From: Veillonella rodentium
GTDB lineage: Bacteria; Bacillota; Negativicutes; Veillonellales; Veillonellaceae
NCBI RefSeq assembly: GCF_900187285.1
Contig: NZ_LT906470.1
Span: 1,932,001 to 1,996,000, forward strand
Direction: 5' to 3'
DNA length: 64,000 bases
In this document: piece after piece, positions 35,677-44,012 of the stretch
Layout: every line of letters starts with the position of its first letter
How positions within the stretch are numbered: position 1 is the first letter of the stretch
Made by a program: the position numbers and the translations under genes
The notes under the pieces: generated by a model
The model's database searches: none
Told to the model about the DNA's origin: nothing
What the model saw: the letters and a program-made list of their open reading frames with translations, nothing else

Positions 35677-36816
35677 TTACGGTTCCCGCAGTAAGAAACT
35701 CATAACAAGACCTACGACTCCGACCGGCACCAGTATCTGCAATGCCGTTTGTACACCGTAAAGATCCGCCAGATGTCCTACATACGGTGATACAAGACCG
35801 CCTAAAGTAATTCCTAACCCGAGCGTGACGCCCGATGCAAATCCGGCATTCTTAGCCAGATACTTTTGCCCCAGCACAGTCAACGGCCCGTATTGAGAGA
35901 ACACGCCGAACGCCATCGGAATCATGGCCCCGAAAAAGCCCCACATATCAGGAATATAAATAAAAGCCAATATGGACGGTAAGAACACGATATAGCCGAG
36001 TTTAACAGTTTTCAGAAAACCGATGCGGTCGGATAACCGGCCGCCCACATAGGTAAGAACACCGCCAAGAGCGAAATATGCGGTCAATGCCAAGCTTGAT
36101 GTTTCGGGAGCGCCATTGATTACCGTAATATACAGAATCGGAATAAAAATGGACAGCACGGAAAACAGAATGGACCGTGACGCGATAATAAAAAACAGTT
36201 TACCGAAACTCCGCCAGTCATTAACGGCAGAAGAGTCGACGGGGCGGTCACTTTTACGAGTTAAGGAGCTTTCATAATCACCTGTGAAGGCGTAACAGTA
36301 AAGACCCGTGCCGAGAAGCGCAATGACGGTGAATATCCACAAATAGTTCAAACCGAAGATATAAACGCCGCCCGCAATGAGAGGACCCAGCGCAAACCCC
36401 GCGCTGCCGCCTACCGCGAAGCGTCCCATCGCATTACCGATCTCATGAGACTGCGTACGCTTGACCAGAAGCGCCGCCTCCGGATGAAACAGAGCGGCGC
36501 CGATACCGGCCATGAGGGACAGAAACAGAATCATCTCATAGCCGGCAGCCATCGAAATGGCGCTGATGGACACGAGACAAACCGTAAAACCGAGCGGAAT
36601 AAACCAGGGCACACGCCACCGGTCCGCCACATATCCCAGACCAGGCTGGGCGATGGACGCCACTACAGTATTGCAGAAAATAACGGTAGCCGCCTGATAA
36701 TAATTAAGTCCGAAATTCGCAATGAAAAACGGAAGCAGCGCCGCGAGCGAACCTTGCCCGAAATCATTGATGCAGTGGAAAATAGGAGGTGCATATTTTC
36801 GTACAGTACTTTTCAT
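35677..36816 (-). CDS. MFS exporter, fosmidomycin-resistance (Fsr) type
   Basis: A 379-residue 12-helix major-facilitator protein. The start YAPPIFHCINDFGQGSLAALLPFFI and the loop GLGYVADRWRVPW match the Fsr branch, which in E. coli exports fosmidomycin. The natural substrate here is unknown. The ATG at MKSTVRKY follows AGGAG; the longer frame upstream runs through a hairpin and is rejected. A long hairpin with a conserved loop occupies the 5' leader and is a candidate regulatory RNA. Confidence 0.88.
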   Translation of the reverse strand: MKSTVRKYAPPIFHCINDFGQGSLAALLPFFIANFGLNYYQAATVIFCNTVVASIAQPGLGYVADRWRVPWFIPLGFTVCLVSISAISMAAGYEMILFLSLMAGIGAALFHPEAALLVKRTQSHEIGNAMGRFAVGGSAGFALGPLIAGGVYIFGLNYLWIFTVIALLGTGLYCYAFTGDYESSLTRKSDRPVDSSAVNDWRSFGKLFFIIASRSILFSVLSIFIPILYITVINGAPETSSLALTAYFALGGVLTYVGGRLSDRIGFLKTVKLGYIVFLPSILAFIYIPDMWGFFGAMIPMAFGVFSQYGPLTVLGQKYLAKNAGFASGVTLGLGITLGGLVSPYVGHLADLYGVQTALQILVPVGVVGLVMSFLLREP

Positions 36817-36837
36817 ATATAATCTCCTATAAATAAA

Positions 36838-36917
36838 GGGCAGGATAGACAAAAAGCCTCCAATGGCCACCTCCGCCCTAACGGGCAGCGCCAAGTCGTT
36901 TTTTGTCTATACCTGCC
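36838..36917. promoter_or_regulatory. Long hairpin with conserved loop between purB and the MFS gene
   Basis: GGCAGGATAGACAAAAA pairs with TTTTTGTCTATACCTGCC (one bulge). The plus-strand loop (36856-36899) begins GCCTCCAATGGCCACC and ends GCGCCAAGTCGT and holds an inner GCCC/GGGC stem. Nearly the same loop ends occur in the hairpin at 59432-59503. It could be the MFS leader on the minus strand or the purB terminator. Confidence 0.6.
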
Positions 36918-37060
36918 ATATCCCTTCACGTTTTATATGTAAGTACTATACAAAAATATAGCATCACACAAAGAAGAAAAAGCCGAACACATTTCAAGCA
37001 TCGACTTAATTCATAATTTACATAAGTATCTTGAATCGCATTCGACCTTTATCGTTAAAA

Positions 37061-38356
37061 TTATAACCCGAACCGCGCCATGATGGTATCTACATGTTTC
37101 AGAAGCTTATACGGATCGAAGCACGCGTCGATTTCTTCATCGGTCATATATTTCCTGATATTTTCATCGGATTTCAGACCGGTCGCGAAATCTTTACCTT
37201 CAAGCCATCGTTCCATCGCATATTTCTGAACCCAGCGGTACGCTTCATCGCGAACGGCGCCTTTATCGACGAGATGCGTCAAAATCGTCTGACTGAATAC
37301 GAGGCCCCCCGTAAGGTTCAAGTTTCTGAGCATCGTTTCAGGGTATACCAATAATTTATCGATGGTACGTGTCGTCAAATGAAGCATATAGTTCAGTGTA
37401 ATCGTCGCATCCGGCAGAATAACGCGTTCCACGGAACTGTGAGAAATGTCGCGTTCATGCCACAACGCCTGGTCTTCATAGGCGGATTGGGCATATCCGC
37501 GAAGCAGACGGGCCAAGCCGCAGATTCTTTCACAGGTAATCGGATTGCGTTTATGCGGCATCGCGGAGGATCCCTTCTGTTTCGGACTGAAGTATTCCTC
37601 CGCCTCACGAACCTCCGTACGTTGCAGATGACGAATTTCCAACGCGATTTTATCCAAGGTGCCGCCGATGACAGCGATGGTGGAGATCAGTTCCGCATGG
37701 CGATCACGCTGCACCACCTGCGTCGCGATTTTCACAGGTTCAAGCCCCAATTTTTCGCATACATACTGTTCCACGAACGGGTCGATATTGGAGTACGTTC
37801 CGACCGCACCGGACAACTTGCCGACGGCTACATTCTTACGGGCATGTTCCAGACGCTCAATATCGCGTTCCACCTCCGCCATCCACAAGGTCAGTTTCAA
37901 GCCGAATGTGGTAGGCTCGCCGTGAATACCGTGAGTACGACCGATCATCGGCGTATGTTTAAATTCAGCGGCGCGGCGGCGCAGTACATCGTGCAGTTTC
38001 CGTAAATCGGCAAGCAGAATATCGCACGCCTGCTTCATCATATAACCGAGCGCCGTATCTTTCACGTCGGTAGATGTAAGACCGAGATGGATATACTTAG
38101 CCGCTTCAGGGCCGACGTATTCGCCCACTGCCGTCACGAAGGAAATGATGTCATGGTTCGTTTCCTTCTCGATTTCATGAATACGCTCAACGTCGAAATT
38201 GCCCTTATCCCGAATGATTTTCGCCGCCTCTTTAGGAATAACGCCGAGCTCCGCCTGCGCTTCGGATGCCAGTGTTTCCACCAGCAGCATCGTATCGAAC
38301 TCGTTGCGTTCGCTCCAAATATGGCCCATTTCTTCTCGTGTATAACGTGGTATCAT
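37061..38356 (-). CDS. purB: Adenylosuccinate lyase
   Basis: A 431-residue lyase of the fumarase/aspartase superfamily acting twice in purine synthesis. The signature GSSAMPHKRNP is near residue 263, GLTSTDVKDTA near residue 93 and GRTHGIHGEPTTFG near residue 140. AAGGAG precedes the ATG. It is alone, with a 325-base AT-rich gap upstream; the partner purA is 5 kb away on the same strand. Confidence 0.97.
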   Translation of the reverse strand: MIPRYTREEMGHIWSERNEFDTMLLVETLASEAQAELGVIPKEAAKIIRDKGNFDVERIHEIEKETNHDIISFVTAVGEYVGPEAAKYIHLGLTSTDVKDTALGYMMKQACDILLADLRKLHDVLRRRAAEFKHTPMIGRTHGIHGEPTTFGLKLTLWMAEVERDIERLEHARKNVAVGKLSGAVGTYSNIDPFVEQYVCEKLGLEPVKIATQVVQRDRHAELISTIAVIGGTLDKIALEIRHLQRTEVREAEEYFSPKQKGSSAMPHKRNPITCERICGLARLLRGYAQSAYEDQALWHERDISHSSVERVILPDATITLNYMLHLTTRTIDKLLVYPETMLRNLNLTGGLVFSQTILTHLVDKGAVRDEAYRWVQKYAMERWLEGKDFATGLKSDENIRKYMTDEEIDACFDPYKLLKHVDTIMARFGL

Positions 38357-38681
38357 GATGTCTCCTTTGCATGATAAAAGCTAGTATTGATAGGCTTATT
38401 GTACCATATGTGCAAGGGTCGTTCAATCAGTTCGGCCTTAACTTCCGAATGATAAATATATTAAATTTTCTAATTGTTCGTATTTTTGTGAAGTTTTATA
38501 TATGCTCTTTATTCTAAAAGCTATCTATATGCTATATCCCCCCTTTATCCCCCTATTTATTCTAATAAACCATCTATACAATTTATTCTGAAAGCCATCT
38601 GTATATAGTTTCTCGATACATGATATACTATACACATCATATACATTTCAATTTTGAAGCATTTATACTTCGGAGGTTTCC
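38357..38681. other. AT-rich gap with three imperfect direct repeats
   Basis: Three related stretches starting TTTATTCT and continuing to ATCTATA or ATCTGTATA lie at 38508-38531, 38556-38580 and 38582-38608. They stand 75-175 bases upstream of the next plus-strand gene and may be operator or decayed repeats. No gene is seen. Confidence 0.45.
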
Positions 38682-39089
38682 ATGTCGTCGTTAAACAGAA
38701 AAGAACGCCGCGCTCAGCGCAGCGAATCAGATACTACGGGCACTATCCTGCGTTTATTCTTCGGACTCAGTTTTATCGGCTTGGCCGTTGTACTCTTTGG
38801 CGAGTTCGATATAAACTATAGTTTCTCCATCTTTACAGCGGATATTCTCGTATCCTTACTCTACGTTATGCTGAATAAATCCCGCATCAGCACATCCCTC
38901 GCGGTACACACGAATGTGCGCGTTATCATCGCCTTCCTCATCATGCTCATCACCATGTTCTTTTACGCATTCGCATTGTGGCGTGCCGATCAGTTCAGCA
39001 CACCGATGCAGGTGACGCTCTTTATCGGCGGCGCTATCGTATATACGGCGGTATACAATTCAACTAAGACAATATTTACCAATCAATAA
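38682..39089 (+). CDS. Hypothetical membrane protein, 135 residues
   Basis: A basic N-terminus (MSSLNRKERRAQRSE) is followed by about four hydrophobic helices (TILRLFFGLSFIGLAVVLF, FTADILVSLLYVML, VIIAFLIMLITMFFYAF, VTLFIGGAIVYTAVY). No family is recognised. GGAGG precedes the ATG and a terminator follows, so it is monocistronic. It would lie in the inner membrane. Confidence 0.72.
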   Translation: MSSLNRKERRAQRSESDTTGTILRLFFGLSFIGLAVVLFGEFDINYSFSIFTADILVSLLYVMLNKSRISTSLAVHTNVRVIIAFLIMLITMFFYAFALWRADQFSTPMQVTLFIGGAIVYTAVYNSTKTIFTNQ

Positions 39090-39092
39090 TGT

Positions 39093-39145
39093 AAAAGGCT
39101 ATAATCAGTCAACAAGAATTTTGATAGATTATAGCCCTTTATTTT
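39093..39145. terminator. Bidirectional terminator
   Basis: AAAGGCTATAATC pairs with GATTATAGCCCTTT around a 20-base loop with T tracts, between converging genes. Confidence 0.75.
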
Positions 39146-39151
39146 TATAAA

Positions 39152-39823
39152 TTAACGTAATCCTTTAACATATTTACGCCGAACATTTATGCTTGACATC
39201 CTATCACGCCTATGATCTAACTCTAACTGTATAATTTTTAATAATGTAACTCTCCTTAACTTACGTGCATCAAAATACTCTCGTAATAATAACATAAGCA
39301 AAAATAGACTCGAAAAGAAATTAATAATATTGTATATACTTCGCTCAACAGCTGAAATCGATCCAATAAGAAATAAAACACCATAGATTACCGTTAAACA
39401 CCAAAAAATTCCTGTCCAGTAGTTGTTTGGTATAAAATTAATTACACGCCTCAATAAATAAAAATGTATAGCAACAGTTATCCCCACCAAAAAAAGTATA
39501 TTTATAATAAAATATTCAAACGCTAAACTTGATAAAGAGGGTAAAGAAAAAGAATCTGAAAAAATACCCCCAATTTTTTCTAAAAAAGCACCATGAAAAT
39601 AATAATTCAACATATAATAAAACACATTAAATATTATAAATATAATTGTTATCATACTGAAATTTTTACTTTTGATATCTGTCATTGTATTAGTACATTG
39701 TAATTCGATGGCCCACTCTTCTAATTCTTTCACCGTATAAGCGCTCAACATATTATGATATTTACTGATAACCGGTTTCAAGAATCTTTCCTGATCACAA
39801 GATTCCTTATTTAATAAACTCAT
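39152..39823 (-). CDS. Hypothetical membrane protein, 223 residues, AT-rich
   Basis: A cytoplasmic N-terminus of about 55 residues (HNMLSAYTVKELEEWAIELQC) is followed by four or five hydrophobic segments (MITIIFIIFNVFYYML, YFIINILFLVGITVAIHFYLL, GIFWCLTVIYGVLFLIG, FFSSLFLLMLLL) and a basic tail. No family is recognised. The gene is markedly more AT-rich than the adjacent tonB operon, a sign of transfer or relaxed selection. AAAGG precedes the ATG. Confidence 0.7.
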   Translation of the reverse strand: MSLLNKESCDQERFLKPVISKYHNMLSAYTVKELEEWAIELQCTNTMTDIKSKNFSMITIIFIIFNVFYYMLNYYFHGAFLEKIGGIFSDSFSLPSLSSLAFEYFIINILFLVGITVAIHFYLLRRVINFIPNNYWTGIFWCLTVIYGVLFLIGSISAVERSIYNIINFFSSLFLLMLLLREYFDARKLRRVTLLKIIQLELDHRRDRMSSINVRRKYVKGLR

Positions 39824-39882
39824 TTAATAAACCTTTCTATAATCTAACATACTACAAAAAAGCGAATAAGTTCTCTTAAAAC

Positions 39883-40752
39883 TTATTCGCCTAATACGAC
39901 AGGTATAGTCAATGTCGTAGGGTGTCCTAAATTGTTTTCAATGGTGCCACTGTGTTTCACGATGCGAAGCGCCTCGTCTTTGATGGCCGGCGCCACCTTA
40001 TCGTCGATAATTCGCGTACCCACCACTTCGCCGGACTCGCCGAAATGCACTTTCACCGCCACGGCGCCCTGCAAATGCGATTGACGGGCCTGTTCCTGCA
40101 CACGTTTCAAAAAGCTCGTCGCATTTCGTTCCGATGTCGGCTTCAATTCCTCCTGTAACCCTCGTGAAAGCAGTCCTAATGCCACAGGGCTCATAAAGGA
40201 TAGATCGGATTCCTGATCGGGTAAATTATTCCCGTTCGTACCGTCATAAATTCCTGAATTTGGATTTTTCTTATTCCGGGAAAATGAACCGAAGGATTTT
40301 TGCTCAGACTCCCCTTCTTTCGATTTAGTAAGCCCGTCCTGCATCTCCGCTACAGGCTCATCCGACTGATTCACGGAATCCGTATTGCGCACATAACCCC
40401 ATTCCATATGTTTCGGCGTATTAACGTCCGGCGTCGAATAGAGATTATTCACTGCGGTCTGTTTCGGCTCAACCGTTTCCGTATGTTTCTCCTCCTGTGC
40501 CGACTTATCATTATCGGTATTGCCCTTTGCCGCATCGGTAGCCGCCGGGTCCGCATGATGAAGCTCCACCTTGCCCGTTTCAGTACCGAAGCTTTCACCA
40601 TCACTGTCGACATCAAAGGTGATTTCCGTCATGATGTCCCCGCCGAAGCCCGTACCTCCCATCTGCTGCAGAGACAGGCCGAACGCAAAGGTCCACAGGG
40701 AACTGATAATGACGGCGATGACGAACGGTTTCTTATAATTCGTATCCAGCAT
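39883..40752 (-). CDS. tonB: TonB-family energy transducer
   Basis: A 289-residue protein with an N-terminal membrane helix (FVIAVIISSLWTFAFGLS, about residues 10-28), a long polar linker rich in Lys, Glu, Asp and Asn spanning the periplasm, and a C-terminal TonB domain (HLQGAVAVKVHFGESGEVVGTRI, about residues 222-245). It passes energy of the ExbB-ExbD motor to outer-membrane receptors. It follows exbD by 3 bases. Its presence supports a diderm envelope. No receptor gene is adjacent. Confidence 0.9.
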   Translation of the reverse strand: MLDTNYKKPFVIAVIISSLWTFAFGLSLQQMGGTGFGGDIMTEITFDVDSDGESFGTETGKVELHHADPAATDAAKGNTDNDKSAQEEKHTETVEPKQTAVNNLYSTPDVNTPKHMEWGYVRNTDSVNQSDEPVAEMQDGLTKSKEGESEQKSFGSFSRNKKNPNSGIYDGTNGNNLPDQESDLSFMSPVALGLLSRGLQEELKPTSERNATSFLKRVQEQARQSHLQGAVAVKVHFGESGEVVGTRIIDDKVAPAIKDEALRIVKHSGTIENNLGHPTTLTIPVVLGE

Positions 40753-40755
40753 AGC

Positions 40756-41160
40756 CTATTTGCGCTCCGTCGCTACACTAATATACTTGGCGCCGTTCAC
40801 CTTGAGCAGATCAAGCAACGTAATGACATCGTTATACACGACATCCTTGGCGGCACGAACGACAAAAGCCTGCCGCGGATTTTCCGTCACGATCTGTTGC
40901 ACCGCACCGGCCAACGCCTCTCCGTCAAGCTCGCTGTCATCGAGGAACAGCCGATGATTCGAGGTGAGCGTAATCGTTTTCGGCTCGATGGACTTCGCCG
41001 ATGAAGTCGAAGTACTCGGCAAACTGATCGGAATCTGCTGCTCCGAATTCATGTACAGCGTGCCGATCATGAAAAATACGAGCAGAAAAAACACGATATC
41101 GATCATGGGGATAATCATGATGGCCGGTTCCTTTTTTACACCTAATGTACGTCGTCTCAT
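40756..41160 (-). CDS. exbD: ExbD/TolR-family biopolymer transport protein
   Basis: A 134-residue protein with one N-terminal helix (AIMIIPMIDIVFFLLVFFMIGTLYM); the essential Asp is in PMIDIVFF. A periplasmic domain with VVRAAKDVVYNDVITLLDLLK follows. It forms the proton-driven stator with ExbB. Its start overlaps the exbB stop by 4 bases (ATGA), showing tight translational coupling. Confidence 0.94.
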   Translation of the reverse strand: MRRRTLGVKKEPAIMIIPMIDIVFFLLVFFMIGTLYMNSEQQIPISLPSTSTSSAKSIEPKTITLTSNHRLFLDDSELDGEALAGAVQQIVTENPRQAFVVRAAKDVVYNDVITLLDLLKVNGAKYISVATERK

Positions 41161-41762
41161 ACGGATGAATCCTCGTTATATACGTCTAAAATGGCCCCGC
41201 ACGCATGCTCCAATTCATTGATGAAATCATTTACGCGCGCCGCACAGTAACTGTGAAAGCCGAGCGCTATGATGGCGACCGTAAGGCCCGTCGCCGTCGC
41301 AATGAGCGCCTCCGATACGCCGCCGGTAATGACAGTAGGGGCCCCGATGTCGCCACCTACAACGGCAAAGGCGCGAATCATACCGAGCACGGTACCCAAT
41401 AAACCAAGCAGCGGCGCCATCGTTACAATCATGCTGAGCCATCCGAGACCGCGCTTCAATCGCTCGTCCACATAGCCGATAACGTCCTGTAATCGATTTT
41501 CAAGCGCCGTATAATTACGGGCGCGACGCATCGGCGTCGCCAATAATTCACCGAGCTCCTCGGCGTCGCGTTCCACCACGGTCGGCAACATCACCCACGA
41601 CGGCTGCTGTTCCATAGACTTCGTGACTGCTTTCAGATCCCTCTGAAAGCGGCGATACAACAACACACGCTCCACACCGATCATCCATGTCGCGACGAGA
41701 AAAATAAATAGCGGAACCATTACAAATCCGCCTGCTGAAAATAAATGAATAATACTGTCCAT
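41157..41762 (-). CDS. exbB: MotA/TolQ/ExbB-family proton channel
   Basis: A 201-residue inner-membrane protein with three helices. The segment GWLSMIVTMAPLLGLLGTVLGMIRAF and the later EALIATATGLTVAIIALGFHSY are the ExbB signatures. With ExbD it uses the proton gradient to drive TonB. The start MDSIIHLF follows GGAGG. It is first in the exbB-exbD-tonB operon. Confidence 0.95.
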   Translation of the reverse strand: MDSIIHLFSAGGFVMVPLFIFLVATWMIGVERVLLYRRFQRDLKAVTKSMEQQPSWVMLPTVVERDAEELGELLATPMRRARNYTALENRLQDVIGYVDERLKRGLGWLSMIVTMAPLLGLLGTVLGMIRAFAVVGGDIGAPTVITGGVSEALIATATGLTVAIIALGFHSYCAARVNDFINELEHACGAILDVYNEDSSV

Positions 41763-41957
41763 GCTAAACCTCCAAAAGTCCATATATATCGGACTCTATT
41801 GGAAATAATTATATCATGTTTTTTCGTATCTCATAAGAAAAATATACACGCAAAAATGTCAAGTGACCATTAAGAACCTCCGTGATTATTAGTCACCGCA
41901 CTTTCACCGAAAAAAATGCTACACTACAAATAAAATCAAGAAAGTCCTATGTAATAA

Positions 41958-41986
41958 TTGTTAAACACGTGTACACGTGCTATCAT
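41958..41986 (+). promoter_or_regulatory. hicAB promoter with palindromic operator in the spacer
   Basis: TTGTTA (41958-41963) and TATCAT (41981-41986) are 17 bases apart, and the 14-base palindrome CACGTGTACACGTG (41966-41979) fills the spacer. Binding of a HicB dimer there would block the promoter, fitting autoregulation of a toxin-antitoxin operon. Confidence 0.75.
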
Positions 41987-41999
41987 ATAAGGAGAGTAT

Positions 42000-42176
42000 A
42001 TGAAGGACAAGGATTTACTTAAGCTACTTCAAAAAAACGGTTGGAAGGATGTCCGGCAGCGCGGCAGTTACCACCGATTAAAGAAAGGTGATAAAGTGGA
42101 AGTAATCACGGTTCACGGAAGAGATGTACCCGCCGGATTATTAAACGCTATTTTAAAACGTACAGGACTGATATGA
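42000..42176 (+). CDS. hicA: HicA-family mRNA interferase toxin
   Basis: A 58-residue double-stranded RNA-binding-fold toxin, which cuts mRNA. It starts MKDKDLLKLLQKNGWKDVRQ and has the active-site region RGSYHRLKKG with the conserved His, and ends VPAGLLNAILKRTGL, as usual for HicA. GGAGAG precedes the ATG. It is followed 9 bases on by hicB. The order toxin first, antitoxin second is typical. Confidence 0.9.
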   Translation: MKDKDLLKLLQKNGWKDVRQRGSYHRLKKGDKVEVITVHGRDVPAGLLNAILKRTGLI

Positions 42177-42185
42177 GGAGGACCT

Positions 42186-42563
42186 ATGAAATTTATATAT
42201 CCTGCTGTTATCCATGATGATGGCGACGGTTTATGGGCTGAATTTCCCGATTTGGAATACTCCAGCAGCACAGGGGCAACGCTGACAGAGCTATTAACAA
42301 ATGCTCAGGAAGCAATGGAATTATTCATCTTAGGTGCACTTGAGGATGGCGGAACTCTGCCTGAAGCCACTTCCATTCGCAATTTACCGTGTACAAAATC
42401 CACCTATCCTACACTCGTGCAAACGGATATCGATTTAGCTAAAAACAGCAGATCAGTAAAGAAAACGCTGACCATTCCGGCATGGTTGAATGAACGCGCA
42501 TTAGCCAAAAACCTTAACTTTTCACAAATTCTACAGGAGGCCCTCGTAGAAAAGACAATGTAA
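42186..42563 (+). CDS. hicB: HicB-family antitoxin
   Basis: A 125-residue antitoxin. The N-terminal RNase H-like domain (YPAVIHDDGDGLWAEFPDLEYSSSTGATLTELLTNAQEAME) neutralises HicA, and the C-terminus (TIPAWLNERALAKNLNFSQILQEAL) is a ribbon-helix-helix-type DNA-binding end. GAGGAGG precedes the ATG. It should repress the operon at the palindrome upstream of hicA. Confidence 0.92.
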   Translation: MKFIYPAVIHDDGDGLWAEFPDLEYSSSTGATLTELLTNAQEAMELFILGALEDGGTLPEATSIRNLPCTKSTYPTLVQTDIDLAKNSRSVKKTLTIPAWLNERALAKNLNFSQILQEALVEKTM

Positions 42564-42664
42564 CATTACAATACCATCATCTATGAAGTTGACCTATTAT
42601 ATTTATCCGCCACTAACTATAGAGCATATAAAGATACCCTTAAGAATCACATAATCACGCAAAT

Positions 42665-42748
42665 AAAAGAGACCCGATATCTCTATACAGCAGCTTCACC
42701 TTTACATGGTAAAGCAATCAAATGCCGTATAGATGTCGGGCCTCTTTT
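42665..42748. terminator. Compound long-stem terminator between hicB and meaB
   Basis: AAAAGAGACCCGATATC and its partner with TGTCGGGCCTCTTTT pair around a structured interior that includes CTATAC/GTATAG and an inner CTTTAC/GTAAAG hairpin. A and T tracts on both sides suit both converging transcripts. Confidence 0.65.
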
Positions 42749-42758
42749 CATTATTTTT

Positions 42759-44012
42759 CTATTTAATCGATTTATCAAAGATTCCGATCAGTTCTTCTAC
42801 GGCCTGCGATTCGCTCATTTTACCGTTCAGTACGGCCGCTTCCACTTCGCCCATGCGCCCTTGAATGACAACATTATTAAAGAACAGGTTGTGCAAGTGT
42901 TCATCAATCATGTCGCGCACCCATTGTAAGGACTGTTCCTGACGTCGTTTGAGGAACACTCCGTTTTCCTTGCATTGTTCGGCGAACTCTTCGATAACCT
43001 CCCATAGCTCGGGCAGGCCGTCTTTAGTAACAGCCGAGCAAGTATAGGCCCGAGTCTTCCATTTTTCCGTAGCCGGACGGATGTAATGCAACATCCGGTC
43101 GTAATCGCTGCGCGCAATGAGGGCCCGTTTAAGGTTATCCCCATCCGCCTTATTGACTACGATGGCGTCCGCCAGTTCCATAACGCCTTTTTTAATGCCC
43201 TGCAGTTCATCACCGGCACCGGTGAGAACGATGAGCATAAAGAAGTCCACCATGGAGCGGACGGTGACCTCACTTTGACCGACACCGACGGTCTCCACGA
43301 GGATAATATCATATCCCGCCGCTTCACACAGCAGCATAGTTTCTCTACTTTTACGGGCTACGCCGCCCAATGTGCCGCCCGCAGGGGACGGACGAATATA
43401 CGCATTCGGATGTTTCGTCAATGTTTCCATACGCGTCTTATCGCCCAGAATACTGCCCTTCGTGACCTGACTCGTCGGATCCACCGCAAGAACCGCCACC
43501 TTGTAACCCGCTTCAATGAGCATGTTGCCGAAGGCTTCAATAACGGTACTTTTACCGGCTCCCGGCACACCTGTTATGCCGATGCGCAACGCCTTGCCCG
43601 TACGGGGCAACACAGCCTGCAGCACCTGCTGTGCCGTTTGAAAATGCATTGTATTATTACTTTCAACCAATGTAATGGCCCGTGAAAGTATGACGCGGTC
43701 ACCCTGCTCGATACCGTGCACATAATCAGCAACGGTCAGCTTTTTACGTCGCTGCACGGGTCGTGACGACGGGGCCAGATGAGCGGAGCTCGTCACGAGG
43801 CCGTCATGCATTTCCTTGACGCCCTTCATCACGTGACACGCGTACGTGTCATCCGCTTTCGCTTCTTCCGGCACCCAGTCGGGACGATAGGTACCGCCCT
43901 CGGCGCTTGCGTTTTTTACACCCAGTTCGGGGGCGTTACTTTCACCGGAGGTAAAAGTAGCGTCCTGCGTGTTACGCAATTCATCCGGAGCAGTCCGTTT
44001 CTTATCAGTCAT
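42759..44012 (-). CDS. meaB: Methylmalonyl-CoA mutase-associated GTPase MeaB
   Basis: A 417-residue G3E GTPase that loads and protects the B12 cofactor of methylmalonyl-CoA mutase. The P-loop GVPGAGKST is at residues 148-156, [20 protein letters not shown] and [13 protein letters not shown] follow, and NKADGDN gives base specificity. An N-terminal extension of about 85 polar residues is longer than in typical MeaB. Its start overlaps the end of the large mutase subunit gene by 8 bases, so it is the last gene of the mutase operon. Confidence 0.95.
   Translation of the reverse strand: MTDKKRTAPDELRNTQDATFTSGESNAPELGVKNASAEGGTYRPDWVPEEAKADDTYACHVMKGVKEMHDGLVTSSAHLAPSSRPVQRRKKLTVADYVHGIEQGDRVILSRAITLVESNNTMHFQTAQQVLQAVLPRTGKALRIGITGVPGAGKSTVIEAFGNMLIEAGYKVAVLAVDPTSQVTKGSILGDKTRMETLTKHPNAYIRPSPAGGTLGGVARKSRETMLLCEAAGYDIILVETVGVGQSEVTVRSMVDFFMLIVLTGAGDELQGIKKGVMELADAIVVNKADGDNLKRALIARSDYDRMLHYIRPATEKWKTRAYTCSAVTKDGLPELWEVIEEFAEQCKENGVFLKRRQEQSLQWVRDMIDEHLHNLFFNNVVIQGRMGEVEAAVLNGKMSESQAVEELIGIFDKSIK

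Noticed and set aside
36817-36894. Longer N-terminus for the MFS exporter
   Set aside because: The added codons run through a long hairpin and lack a ribosome site; the chosen ATG has AGGAG at good spacing and starts with typical Fsr sequence.
37379-38005. 208-codon plus-strand frame
   Set aside because: It is fully antisense to purB, whose conserved motifs are intact; the frame has no recognisable features.
40300-41004. 234-codon plus-strand frame
   Set aside because: Antisense to tonB and exbD; Arg/Ile/His-rich composition is typical of a shadow frame.
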